This document shows, in pieces, positions 18,681 through 27,547 of a stretch of 64,000 nucleotides of DNA. A model generated the notes under the pieces. It saw nothing but the letters and a program-made list of their open reading frames with translations. It had not been told where the DNA came from and did not search any database. Every line of letters begins with the position of its first letter. Position 1 is the stretch's first letter. The DNA is from Candidatus Venteria ishoeyi. GTDB taxonomy: Bacteria > Pseudomonadota > Gammaproteobacteria > Beggiatoales > Beggiatoaceae. The DNA is taken from NCBI RefSeq assembly GCF_030378065.1, contig NZ_JAUCGJ010000001.1, positions 113,458 through 177,457 of the forward strand, written 5' to 3'. The position numbers and the translations under genes are program-made.

Positions 18681-20222
18681 ATGAATAAAAATCTGTTTCG
18701 CGCCCTGGGAACGGTTAGCGGTTTTACGTTTTTGTCCCGTATTCTGGGTTTTGTGCGTGATATGGTGATTGCCCAGGTTTTTGGTGCCAGCACTGCCACG
18801 GATGCTTTCCTGGTTGCCTTCAAAATTCCAAATTTTATGCGCCGTTTATTCGCAGAAGGTGCGTTTTCCCAGGCCTTTGTGCCGGTACTTGGCGAATACA
18901 AAGAAACCCGGGAACAGCATTATGTCAAACACCTGATTGATCATGTGAGTGGTGCGCTGGCTGGTATTCTGACCTTATTAACCGTATTGGGCATATTCGC
19001 CGCCCCTCTGTTGGTTTTAATTTTTGCGCCTGGTTTTGCGCAGATGCCGGAAAAATACGCACTGGCAACTGATCTGTTGCGCATCACCCTGCCTTATATG
19101 TTGTTTATTTCCTTAACTGCATTTGCTGGTGGCATACTCAATACTTATGGGCGTTTTGCGGTACCCGCAGTGACCCCGGTATTGCTGAATTTATGTATGA
19201 TTGCAGCAGCACTATGGTTTACTGCCTGGTTTGAACGTCCGGTATTGGCGCTGGCCTGGGGTGTTTTTGTTGCCGGTGTGGTGCAATTATTATTTCAGAT
19301 ACCGTTTTTATATCGTTTAGGTTTATTACCTAAATTTGCTTGGCAATGGCCCTTGCATTCCGGGGTGCGTAAAGTTCTGCGCTTAATGCTGCCTGCTATT
19401 TTTGCCGTTTCTGTCACTCAAATCAGTTTATTAATTGACACGCTGATGGCTTCATTTTTGGTGACGGGCAGTATTACCTGGCTGTATTATTCTGATCGGA
19501 TGCTGGAATTTCCCGTTGGCGTGTTTGGGGTTGCGCTGGCAACCGTGTTATTGCCGCGCTTGTCGCAATTATCTGCGAAAAAATCTGAAGTGGCTTATCA
19601 GCATTCTTTGAATTGGGGACTGCGCTGGGTGTTTCTGATTGGTCTGCCGAGTATGCTGGGGTTGATGCTGTTATCCGGGCCGATATTGACCACCCTGTTT
19701 TATCACGGGGCTTTCCGGGCGGAAGATGTCACCATGTCCAGTTATAGCTTAATTGCTTATAGCGTAGGTTTGCTGGGTTTTGTGTTGATTAAAATTCTGG
19801 CTTCCGGCTTTTTTTCCCGTCAGGATACCAAAACCCCAATGCGGATTGCCGTGATAGCTATGCTGGTCAATATTACCCTAAATTTTATGTTGATCTGGTC
19901 TCTGGCACACATCGGCTTGGCCCTGGCAACTGCGCTTTCAGCCTTGTTAAATGCCGCTTTATTATATCGCGCATTATCAGAGCAAAAATTATTTATTCCA
20001 GAATCGGGCTGGATACGATTCTTTAGCCAACTAGTATTTGCCAGTCTTGGCATGTCTGCTTTGTTGTGGTGGGGCGTTGGTTCGTTTTCTGATTGGTTAA
20101 TCCAGCCTCTGGGCTGGCGTATCTGGCATTTGTTTGGCTGGATAGGTGCAGGTGTGGTTTGTTATTTTACGCTACTGTGGCTGGCAGGTTTAAGACCTGC
20201 GCATATGCGCCTGAGGCATTAG
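18681..20222 (+). CDS. murJ: Lipid II flippase MurJ
   Basis: 513-residue inner-membrane protein of the MOP superfamily that moves the peptidoglycan precursor lipid II across the membrane. About 14 hydrophobic segments are visible. It starts MNKNLFRALGTVSGFTFLSR, with the conserved FLSRILGFVRD, TDAFLVAFKIPNFMRRLFAEGAF near the N-terminus, and SITWLYYSDRMLEFPVGVFG near residue 265, all MurJ hallmarks with essential arginines. The stop codon TAG forms part of the terminus of the repeat starting at 20219. Confidence 0.96.
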   Translation: MNKNLFRALGTVSGFTFLSRILGFVRDMVIAQVFGASTATDAFLVAFKIPNFMRRLFAEGAFSQAFVPVLGEYKETREQHYVKHLIDHVSGALAGILTLLTVLGIFAAPLLVLIFAPGFAQMPEKYALATDLLRITLPYMLFISLTAFAGGILNTYGRFAVPAVTPVLLNLCMIAAALWFTAWFERPVLALAWGVFVAGVVQLLFQIPFLYRLGLLPKFAWQWPLHSGVRKVLRLMLPAIFAVSVTQISLLIDTLMASFLVTGSITWLYYSDRMLEFPVGVFGVALATVLLPRLSQLSAKKSEVAYQHSLNWGLRWVFLIGLPSMLGLMLLSGPILTTLFYHGAFRAEDVTMSSYSLIAYSVGLLGFVLIKILASGFFSRQDTKTPMRIAVIAMLVNITLNFMLIWSLAHIGLALATALSALLNAALLYRALSEQKLFIPESGWIRFFSQLVFASLGMSALLWWGVGSFSDWLIQPLGWRIWHLFGWIGAGVVCYFTLLWLAGLRPAHMRLRH

Positions 20223-20270
20223 GTAACTCGCAGCGAAATAGGGGTGTTATTTCTTGCGAGTTACCTGAGT
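20219..20270. repeat. Short AGGTAACTCGCA palindrome (type B ends without core)
   Basis: AGGTAACTCGCAGCGAAATA at 20221 is mirrored by ATTTCTTGCGAGTTACCT (ending about 20266). The same ends flank a longer element at 45072-45237. This copy appears to be an internally deleted form; its first bases include the murJ stop. Confidence 0.7.
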
Positions 20271-20380
20271 CCATATTGACTGCAAGCCGTGAACAACTGG
20301 CAGCCGTTGACGGGGTGGGAACATCTACGGCTGAGCAAATTCGCTGGTCTGTCAGTGATGAGCAGGAACAGTATTTTTGA
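20267..20380 (+). pseudogene. C-terminal fragment resembling an ERCC4-type nuclease
   Basis: The open frame encodes ILTASREQLAAVDGVGTSTA then EQIRWSVSDE and a stop. This is a helix-hairpin-helix (VDGVGTSTAEQI) like the tail of ERCC4/Hef-type nucleases. The upstream part is replaced by the type B repeat, so only about 37 codons remain. Assignment to ERCC4 rather than another HhH protein is tentative. Confidence 0.45.
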
Positions 20381-20419
20381 TGTGCATCCTATTTTTAAAG
20401 TCCATACTAATGGCGCTGC

Positions 20420-21340
20420 TTAATTGCCATTTTCATGGCTAAACTCAGGATCCATCATCTCAATAAAGCTTTTTGCCTGGGGTGACAGAAACTTGCCTTT
20501 TCGCAGCACAATGCCATAGCTGCGTTTTGGAAAGTATTCATTCAATGGAATTCTGGAAACCTTATCACAGTCAGTCAGGCAAATATCGGTGACAATAGAG
20601 ACACCCAGGCCAATTTCAACATATTTTTTAACAATCTCCCAGCCACCCGCTTCAAGGGCAACCTCATAGGTTGCATTATTCTGGGTAAAGACCAGATCAA
20701 CCATGCGCCATGTACTGAGATGACGCGGCGGCAAAATCAATCCATAGGGACTGATTTCTTTAAGCGTCACGCTCTTTCTATTAGCAAGCGGATGATCAAG
20801 CGGGGTAATCAGGCAGGGATCAAAGCTCATGCTGGGGTGATAGATAATGTCTTCAGGCACTTCGAGCATTGAGCCTACGGCAAAGTCAGCCTCATCAGCA
20901 CGTAACATCGTCATGCCATCACGCCCGGTGACATTGTGTAGCTTAATCTGAACCTGAGGGTAAGTTTTAGCAAATTTGGTAATACACTCTGGCAGAATAT
21001 AGAGAATGGTTGATTCCCCGGCAGCAATATTAAGCTCGCCACTTTCCAAAGAACCAAATTGTGCGGCAAAAGTTTCAGGCAGTTTATCAATGCCTTCCAC
21101 CAGAGGATCAGATAATTGATAGAGTGCTTCTCCTTCTGGCGTCAGGCTAATCTTTGGCCCTCGTCGTTCAAATAATTTGACCTGTATATCCCGTTCCAGT
21201 GCCTGTATCTGCAAGGTCACGGAGGGTTGACTTAAAAATAGTGCTTCAGCCGCCTGCGAAACACTCCCTGTACGGGCGGCGTAACAGAAGGCACGCAACT
21301 GCTTGAGCCGGTTATGCTTATAGTAGATCGGTGATCCCAT
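20420..21340 (-). CDS. LysR-family transcriptional regulator (CysB/CbbR-like)
   Basis: About 306-residue regulator. The N-terminal winged HTH (RLKQLRAFCYAARTGSVSQ, then FLSQPSVTLQIQALE) is followed by the co-inducer domain starting SGELNIAAGESTILYILPE. GGAG lies 6 bases before the chosen ATG; an in-frame ATG three bases earlier and another at 21385 are possible. It is divergent from rnfB, with 256 bases between the chosen start and rnfB, and a palindrome at 21451-21491 in the shared region. Control of the Rnf/NifJ operon is a contextual inference; the inducer is unknown. Confidence 0.88.
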   Translation of the reverse strand: MGSPIYYKHNRLKQLRAFCYAARTGSVSQAAEALFLSQPSVTLQIQALERDIQVKLFERRGPKISLTPEGEALYQLSDPLVEGIDKLPETFAAQFGSLESGELNIAAGESTILYILPECITKFAKTYPQVQIKLHNVTGRDGMTMLRADEADFAVGSMLEVPEDIIYHPSMSFDPCLITPLDHPLANRKSVTLKEISPYGLILPPRHLSTWRMVDLVFTQNNATYEVALEAGGWEIVKKYVEIGLGVSIVTDICLTDCDKVSRIPLNEYFPKRSYGIVLRKGKFLSPQAKSFIEMMDPEFSHENGN

Positions 21341-21450
21341 CATTATCTCCAGAATTATTGGATACGCTATTGTCCGGCACCTCAATTAAAAGTATTTCAT
21401 CTATCTGGTAGAGGTGGTTTATGTTATATGTCTCAATTATGATAAGATTC

Positions 21451-21491
21451 AATACTTACTATTTAATTAATAAAAATTAATAATTAGTATT
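21451..21491. promoter_or_regulatory. Candidate LysR operator upstream of rnfB
   Basis: An imperfect AT-rich dyad, AATACTTACTATTTAATTAA on the left and ATTAATAATTAGTATT on the right, matches at most positions (AATACT/AGTATT outer arms). It lies between the LysR gene and rnfB, where LysR proteins normally bind. The region 21386-21596 has no ORF. Confidence 0.5.
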
Positions 21492-21596
21492 GAAAGAATT
21501 AACTTTGACAATAATAAAACCCAGTATATCCTAATACTCAACTAGAAATTAATTGATTATTTTAATAATAAAATAAAGCCGGAGGATATTTGCAAA

Positions 21597-22472
21597 ATGT
21601 CAAGTTTTGAATCGATGCTCATCGCAGCCTCCTTCATGGGCGGGCTGGGACTCTTATTGGCGATTGTATTGGCTTATGCTAATCGTCGCCTTTTTGTTTT
21701 TGAAGACCCCAGAATAGATGAGGTGGATGAAATGCTGCCACATTCTAATTGCGGGGCTTGTGGTACGCCGGGGTGCCGTCCCTTTGCCGAGAAGCTGATT
21801 GACGGCAGCGTCACGCCCGGTCAGTGTACGGTTAATTCCAGTGAAATGAATATTGCCATTGCTGATTTTCTGGGGGTCGATGTCGGCAACATAGAAAAGC
21901 AAGTGGCGCGTCTCGCCTGTGCAGGCGGCTCTCATGTTGCTTATACCCGCGCTAGTTATGAAGGACTCAAAACCTGTCGCGCAGCGGCATTGGTGTCCGG
22001 TGGCGGTAAAGGCTGTACCTGGGCCTGTTTGGGTCTGGGGGATTGTGAAGTTAGCTGTGATTTTGATGCGATTCACCTGAATAAATTTGGCCTGCCCATC
22101 GTTGATGTTGACAAGTGTACTGCTTGTGGTGACTGCGTTGAGGTTTGTCCCAAATCGCTGTTTTCATTGGAACCAGTCAGCCGCCGCCTATGGGTGGCCT
22201 GTAAGAGTCTGGATAATGCGGATGAGGCTGAAGCTGACTGTGATGTAACCTGCAACGCCTGTGGGCGCTGCGCCGCAGATGCCCCGGAGGGGTTGATTAC
22301 GATTAAAAATAATCTCGCTGTTGTCGATTATGACAAAAATGATCTCTCCTCCAGGGTCGCCATTGAGCGTTGCCCTACGGGTGCGATTGTATGGCTTGAT
22401 GAGGTAAATGGCCCGGTTAAGGGCGTTGGCGCTAAAAAAGTGATTCGTCGTGAACCGCTACCCCGTGGATAG
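21597..22472 (+). CDS. rnfB: Electron transport complex subunit RnfB (long form)
   Basis: 291-residue iron-sulphur subunit that links ferredoxin to the Rnf membrane core. One N-terminal membrane helix (about 7-27) is followed by the 4Fe-4S domain CGACGTPGCRPFAE, then by CTWACLGLGDCEVSCDFDAI and a complete CTACGDCVEVCPKS. Two later cluster motifs are incomplete: CNACGRCAADAPEG has Ala-Pro in place of Cys-Pro, and DYDKNDLSSRVAIERCPTG keeps only its last Cys. The layout is the long clostridial-like RnfB, not the 190-residue enterobacterial form. It stands first in the operon, separated from rnfC by nifJ. The ATG has GGAGG 12 bases upstream. Confidence 0.92.
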   Translation: MSSFESMLIAASFMGGLGLLLAIVLAYANRRLFVFEDPRIDEVDEMLPHSNCGACGTPGCRPFAEKLIDGSVTPGQCTVNSSEMNIAIADFLGVDVGNIEKQVARLACAGGSHVAYTRASYEGLKTCRAAALVSGGGKGCTWACLGLGDCEVSCDFDAIHLNKFGLPIVDVDKCTACGDCVEVCPKSLFSLEPVSRRLWVACKSLDNADEAEADCDVTCNACGRCAADAPEGLITIKNNLAVVDYDKNDLSSRVAIERCPTGAIVWLDEVNGPVKGVGAKKVIRREPLPRG

Positions 22473-22532
22473 TTGAGTTTAATTAAACTAGAACCGAACA
22501 ATATATCTAGTATCTGGAGAGAGTGAAGGCTT

Positions 22533-25500
22533 ATGAACAAAAAGGTATCGACATTTAAGTATCCTGGGGTACGCCAGGCAATGGACGGCAACACCGCCGT
22601 CATCATGTGTGAGCGTGAATCATCTGATGCTGCTGGCGCTTATCCCATCACGCCCTCAACCCAGATGGGTGAATATTGGGCAGAAGAGGCTGCCAAGGGG
22701 CATGTGAATGTCTCAGGTCGCCCCCTTATTTTTGTCGAACCGGAAAGTGAGCACGCCGCAGCGGCGGTCACTGCCGGCCTTACCATGACCGGCCTGCGCT
22801 CCACCAACTTTTCATCGGCGCAAGGTGTCGCCTTTATGCATGAATCACTTTATGCAGCCTCGGGAAAACACCTGCCTTATGTACTCAACATCGGCTGCCG
22901 CGCCATTACTAAGGCCAGTTTGAATGTTCATTGCGCACATGATGATTATCACTGCGTTGATGATACTGGCTTTTTTCAGGTGATGGCTAACGGCGCTCAG
23001 GGCGCGGCTGATCTTAATATCATTGCCCATAAAATATCCGAGCTTTCACTGATTCCCGGTATCGTGGCACAGGATGGTTTTTTAACCACCCACCTTATCG
23101 AATCAATTATGGTGCCGGAACGTGGCTTAATTGAAGAGTATCTGGGCCGCCCCGATGACATCATCGACACCCCGACCCCTTCCCAGAAAATGCTGTACGG
23201 TGATAAGCGTCGCCGCATTCCAGCGATTTGGGATGTTGATAATCCGATGACTTCCGGCAGCGTGCAAAACCAGGATGCTTATATGCAGGCAGTTGCCGCG
23301 CAGCGTCCTTACTTTTTTGACCACATCCCGGCGATTACCGAGCAGGCGATGGAAGAATTCTATCAGCTCACCGGACGCCGTTATAACCGCATCAGTCAGT
23401 ATCGCACGGAAGATGCCGACTATGTTGTGCTGGGTTTTGGCAGCATGTTAATCACCGCGCAGGCAGTGGCTGATTACTTGCGTAAAACCCGCAGTATTAA
23501 AGTGGGCGTGATTGATGTCACCATGTTCCGCCCATTCCCTGGCGATCTTTTAGGTAAGGCGCTGAAAGGGAAAAAAGGCGTTGTGGTGCTGGAACGTACC
23601 GATCAACCCTTGGCAGAAGATCTGCCACTGATGCGTGAAGTGCGCGCAACGATTTCCAAATGTATCGAGAACGGCATTGTTGGCGGCACGGATCTGCCTT
23701 ATCCCGAGTATACGGCTTATAAGACGATGGATGAAACGCCACGTCTCTTCTCTGGCGCTTATGGCCTGGGCAGCCGGGATTTGCAACCGGAAGGGATTAT
23801 TGCCGCGATTGAAAACATGTTGCCTGGTGGCAGCAAACGTAATTTCTTTTATTTATCCGTCGAATTTGTACGTGATGACTCCGCCAGTCCCAAGCAGGAA
23901 CTGTATCAACAAGAACTGCTGGAAGCCTATCCCAAAATCAAAGATCTGGCACTCAAAGGCAGTGAAAACCCCAATCTGATGCCTAAAGACGCCGTTACCG
24001 TGCGGATGCACTCAGTCGGTGGCTGGGGTGCTATCACTACGGGTAAAAATCTGGCAATGACCTTGTTTGAGTTGCTGGATTTTGATATCAAAGCCAACCC
24101 GAAATATGGCTCAGAGAAAAAAGGCCAGCCCACGACTTATTATCTCTCAGCCGCGCCGGAACCTATCCGCATTAATGCTGAGTACCACTATGTTGACGTA
24201 GTGCTGTCGCCCGATCCTAATTCCTTTGAACACTCCAATCCGGTTAGTGGCCTGAAAAAAGGTGGCGTGCTGATCATTCAGAGCAGCCTGGAAGGCAGTG
24301 ATGCCGTCTGGCGCTCCTTCCCGGTCACCATGCAGCGCTTTATTATTGATAATGAGATCCAGGTTTTCTATATTGATGCCTTCAAGGTTGCCCGTGAGGA
24401 AGCTTCCAATCCTGAATTGCAACTGCGTATGCAGGGGATTGCCTTCCAGGGCGCTTTCTTTGCCGCATCGCCAGTGATGGAAACAGCCGGACTTAATGAA
24501 AAAACATTATTCCTCGCAATTGAAGATCAGATTCGTGCAAAATTCGGGGGCAAAGGCGAGCGTATTGTTGCTGATAACCTGCGCGTAGTACGACGCGGTT
24601 TTGATGAGATTCATGAGATCACCGAAAAAGAGGTGGTTCAGGTTTCGCAGCAGATGCTGCGCAAAGAATCACACCTGCCGATTATGCTCAAGCAAATACC
24701 GAAATCGGATAACCGCATATCGGACATTCATCGTTTCTGGGAGCAGACTGGTAACTTCTACACCAGTGGACAGGGTAGCGACAATCTGGTCGATCCCTTT
24801 ATCGGCCTGAGCCTGATTCCTGCTTCGACTGGTATTTTCCGCGACATGACCCAGATCCGCTTTGACTATCCTGACTGGGTTGCAGAGAATTGTACCGCCT
24901 GCGGTAACTGTTATACCGCCTGCCCGGACAGCGCCATTCCCGGACTGGTTAATACCATTGGTGAAGTGTTTGACACCACCATTCGACGTATCGAAGGCCA
25001 GGGTATGCCGACCCGACACCTGCGCCGCGCCGTGCGCACGGTAGAGAAAAAGTTACGTACTGCTGTCGAAGCACAGGGTGACGAGTGCAATGTTAATCAA
25101 CTGTTACTCGATGCCATTAACGAAACCCTGGTTGAAGCTGATTTGGGTGAGCAGGAGAAAAACCGGCTCTCAACGGAATTTGATCAGTTTGAAGCGGCAA
25201 TGGATGGCTTTAAGTTTGCCGCAACCAAACCGTTTTATAGCAATAAAGAAAAACGTGCAAAAGGCAGTGGCGGTCTCTTTTCCATCACCATTAACCCTTA
25301 CACCTGTAAAGGCTGTATGGAATGCGTTGATGTGTGTGATGATGACGCCCTGCGCGCAGTACCTCAAACCAAAGACAGCGTAGATAGATTGCGCAAAGAC
25401 TGGGCCTATTGGCTGGAATTGCCAACCACCTCACCGGATTATATTCGTATTGATGATCTGGATGAAAAAATTGGCGCTCTGGAAACCCTGTTGCTCGATA

Positions 25501-27461
25501 AGACAAACTATGGCTCTATGGTTTGTGGTGATGGCGCGTGTAACGGCTGTGGCGAAAAAACCATTATTCATATTTTCACCGGTACGGTGACTGCGCTGAT
25601 GCAGGCACGGGTGAAAAAACACCTGGCACACCTTGAAGGATTGATTCAACAGCTTGAAAAACACATCCGCACCAAGCTGGCTGATACCATGGATCTCGGT
25701 AATACCGAAAATATCAATGCCGTCATTGATGAGCACAATGATATTGATCTCACGCTTTCGCGTCTTTCCATGGGACTTGACGGTAAGGGAGAAGCGCAGC
25801 CTATCGACAGTGAATGGTTGCGTTGGGTAACTCAATTGCTGGAGAAACTCAAACATCTTAAATGGCAGTACACCACTGGCGTCACCAATAAGGGTCGCTC
25901 CAGCATGGGGATTGTTAACGCCACCGGTTGTACTTCGGTATGGGGCGCGACTTTCCCTTATGCGCCTTATCCTTTCCCCTGGGCCAGTAACCTGTTCCAG
26001 GACTCCCCTTCCATGGCGATGGGGCTGTTTGAAGGGCATATGGTGAAAATGGCTGAAGGCTTTAAGGCGATACGCCAGGCTGAGCTGGAAATTAAAGGTC
26101 AGTATAAACCTGAAGAGCATGATAGCTTCTTCACCTACTTTAACTGGGAGCAGTTCAGCGACGAAGAGTTTAAACTCTGTCCGCCAGTGGTTTCAGTCGG
26201 GGGTGATGGCGCGATGTATGACATCGGCTTCCAGAATCTGTCACGCATGATGATGTCCGGTCTGCCGGTTAAAGTGCTGATCCTTGATACTCAGGTTTAC
26301 TCCAACACTGGTGGTCAGGCTTGTACCTCCACCTATGTTGCCCAGGTTGCTGATATGGCACCTTACGGTAAAATTGTGAAGGGTAAAAAAGAGATTCGTA
26401 AGGAAATGAGTGTCATTGCCATGGCGCATCGTACTTCTTATGTATTGCAAGGTTCGCCTTCCAGCGTGACCCATCTGATCGAGTCCTATATTGATGGACT
26501 TAACAGTCGTCGTCCTGCGGTCTTTAATGTTTACGCAGTCTGTCAGCCAGAGCATGGTGTGGGTGATGAAGCCACCACCCGACAGAGCAAAATGGCTGTT
26601 GAGTCACGCGCTTATCCGCTGTTTACCTATAATCCTGATCTGGGAACCACTTTTGAGGAATGCTCATCACTCAGTGGCAATCCTTCAATGAAAACCGACT
26701 GGCCTACTTATAAGCTGGAATACCAGGATGAAGAAGGCAAAGCCGCAAGTATGGAACTGCCGCTGACCTTTGCCGATTTTGCACTGACTGAAGGCCGTTT
26801 TCGTAAGCAATTTCGTAAAGCACCGCCTGAAACCTGGAATGATAATATGATGCCATTGGCTGAATTTATCGACCTGGATGATGACACTGACAAAGAAGAA
26901 CTCTTCCCGTATATCTGGGCGGTGGATGCTAAAAATCGCCTGATGCGCGTACTGGTGAGTGCCGAAATCGTCAACTCAACTATCGAGCGGCGTGATTTCT
27001 GGCGGCAACTCAAATCTCTGGTCGGTGTTGATCAGGTGGTTGATGTTGAGCAGATTGCTAATGATGCCAAAATTGATATGGCGCAGAAAATTACCAGTTC
27101 ATTACTGGCAATGGGAGGCGGCAGCGGCACAGCGGATATGAGTGCTCTGCTCAGTAACTCCGGCGCAGGCGCAGGAGTTGGTGCAGCAACATCAGCAGCA
27201 ACACCGGAAGATTATGAACCGGTCTGGATTGAAACCCCGGAATGTACCGCATGTGATGAATGTATGGATCTGAATCCTAATATCTTTGCTTATAACGATG
27301 ATAAGCTGGCTATTGTGGTTGATCCTAAAGCAGGTCCCTTTGTGGATATTGTCAAGGCGGCAGAAAAATGTACCGCTGAGGTGATTCATCCAGGTACGCC
27401 GTTTAATCCCAATGAGGCGAATCTCGATAAGCTCATTAAACGTGCTGAAAAGTTCCAGTAA
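22533..27461 (+). CDS. nifJ: Pyruvate:ferredoxin (2-oxoacid:acceptor) oxidoreductase, long fused form
   Basis: 1642-residue enzyme interconverting pyruvate + CoA and acetyl-CoA + CO2 with ferredoxin. It contains the PorA-type domain (SSDAAGAYPITPSTQMGEYW), the gamma domain (GGWGAITTGKNLA, about 496), two 4Fe-4S motifs (CTACGNCYTACP at 787, CKGCMECVDVC at 925), a further cysteine motif CGDGACNGCGEK (about 997), and the TPP domain (GGDGAMYDIGF about 1223, YSNTGGQ). Typical NifJ is about 1170-1200 residues. Extra material is an inserted helical segment after 1015 and a C-terminal ferredoxin-like domain (CTACDEC from 1571, last Cys in EKCTAEVIHPG). GGAGAGAG precedes the ATG. It sits inside the Rnf operon. 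Confidence 0.93.
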   Translation: MNKKVSTFKYPGVRQAMDGNTAVIMCERESSDAAGAYPITPSTQMGEYWAEEAAKGHVNVSGRPLIFVEPESEHAAAAVTAGLTMTGLRSTNFSSAQGVAFMHESLYAASGKHLPYVLNIGCRAITKASLNVHCAHDDYHCVDDTGFFQVMANGAQGAADLNIIAHKISELSLIPGIVAQDGFLTTHLIESIMVPERGLIEEYLGRPDDIIDTPTPSQKMLYGDKRRRIPAIWDVDNPMTSGSVQNQDAYMQAVAAQRPYFFDHIPAITEQAMEEFYQLTGRRYNRISQYRTEDADYVVLGFGSMLITAQAVADYLRKTRSIKVGVIDVTMFRPFPGDLLGKALKGKKGVVVLERTDQPLAEDLPLMREVRATISKCIENGIVGGTDLPYPEYTAYKTMDETPRLFSGAYGLGSRDLQPEGIIAAIENMLPGGSKRNFFYLSVEFVRDDSASPKQELYQQELLEAYPKIKDLALKGSENPNLMPKDAVTVRMHSVGGWGAITTGKNLAMTLFELLDFDIKANPKYGSEKKGQPTTYYLSAAPEPIRINAEYHYVDVVLSPDPNSFEHSNPVSGLKKGGVLIIQSSLEGSDAVWRSFPVTMQRFIIDNEIQVFYIDAFKVAREEASNPELQLRMQGIAFQGAFFAASPVMETAGLNEKTLFLAIEDQIRAKFGGKGERIVADNLRVVRRGFDEIHEITEKEVVQVSQQMLRKESHLPIMLKQIPKSDNRISDIHRFWEQTGNFYTSGQGSDNLVDPFIGLSLIPASTGIFRDMTQIRFDYPDWVAENCTACGNCYTACPDSAIPGLVNTIGEVFDTTIRRIEGQGMPTRHLRRAVRTVEKKLRTAVEAQGDECNVNQLLLDAINETLVEADLGEQEKNRLSTEFDQFEAAMDGFKFAATKPFYSNKEKRAKGSGGLFSITINPYTCKGCMECVDVCDDDALRAVPQTKDSVDRLRKDWAYWLELPTTSPDYIRIDDLDEKIGALETLLLDKTNYGSMVCGDGACNGCGEKTIIHIFTGTVTALMQARVKKHLAHLEGLIQQLEKHIRTKLADTMDLGNTENINAVIDEHNDIDLTLSRLSMGLDGKGEAQPIDSEWLRWVTQLLEKLKHLKWQYTTGVTNKGRSSMGIVNATGCTSVWGATFPYAPYPFPWASNLFQDSPSMAMGLFEGHMVKMAEGFKAIRQAELEIKGQYKPEEHDSFFTYFNWEQFSDEEFKLCPPVVSVGGDGAMYDIGFQNLSRMMMSGLPVKVLILDTQVYSNTGGQACTSTYVAQVADMAPYGKIVKGKKEIRKEMSVIAMAHRTSYVLQGSPSSVTHLIESYIDGLNSRRPAVFNVYAVCQPEHGVGDEATTRQSKMAVESRAYPLFTYNPDLGTTFEECSSLSGNPSMKTDWPTYKLEYQDEEGKAASMELPLTFADFALTEGRFRKQFRKAPPETWNDNMMPLAEFIDLDDDTDKEELFPYIWAVDAKNRLMRVLVSAEIVNSTIERRDFWRQLKSLVGVDQVVDVEQIANDAKIDMAQKITSSLLAMGGGSGTADMSALLSNSGAGAGVGAATSAATPEDYEPVWIETPECTACDECMDLNPNIFAYNDDKLAIVVDPKAGPFVDIVKAAEKCTAEVIHPGTPFNPNEANLDKLIKRAEKFQ

Positions 27462-27469
27462 TCAATAAT

Positions 27470-27535
27470 TTAGCGTGAGGTGGGGTGGTTTTCAGTATTT
27501 TTAATGCTGAGCCAGCCTCCACCGAACTCAGATTA
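27470..27535. repeat. Dispersed repeat family C, copy 2
   Basis: TTAGCGTGAGG, GGTTTTCAGTATTTTTAATG and CCACCGAACTCAGATTA are in the same order as the other family C copies. It fills the nifJ-rnfC gap and interrupts an otherwise tight operon. Confidence 0.7.
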
Positions 27536-27547
27536 GCCAGGGATTTA

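Noticed and set aside
25431..26120. Minus-strand ORF of 229 codons inside nifJ.
   Set aside because: It is antisense to conserved NifJ sequence, a shadow of the codon bias of the sense gene.
27485..27547. Upstream GTG start adding 21 residues to RnfC.
   Set aside because: It lies inside a dispersed repeat, and the ATG at 27548 has an AGGGA site and gives a normal RnfC N-terminus.
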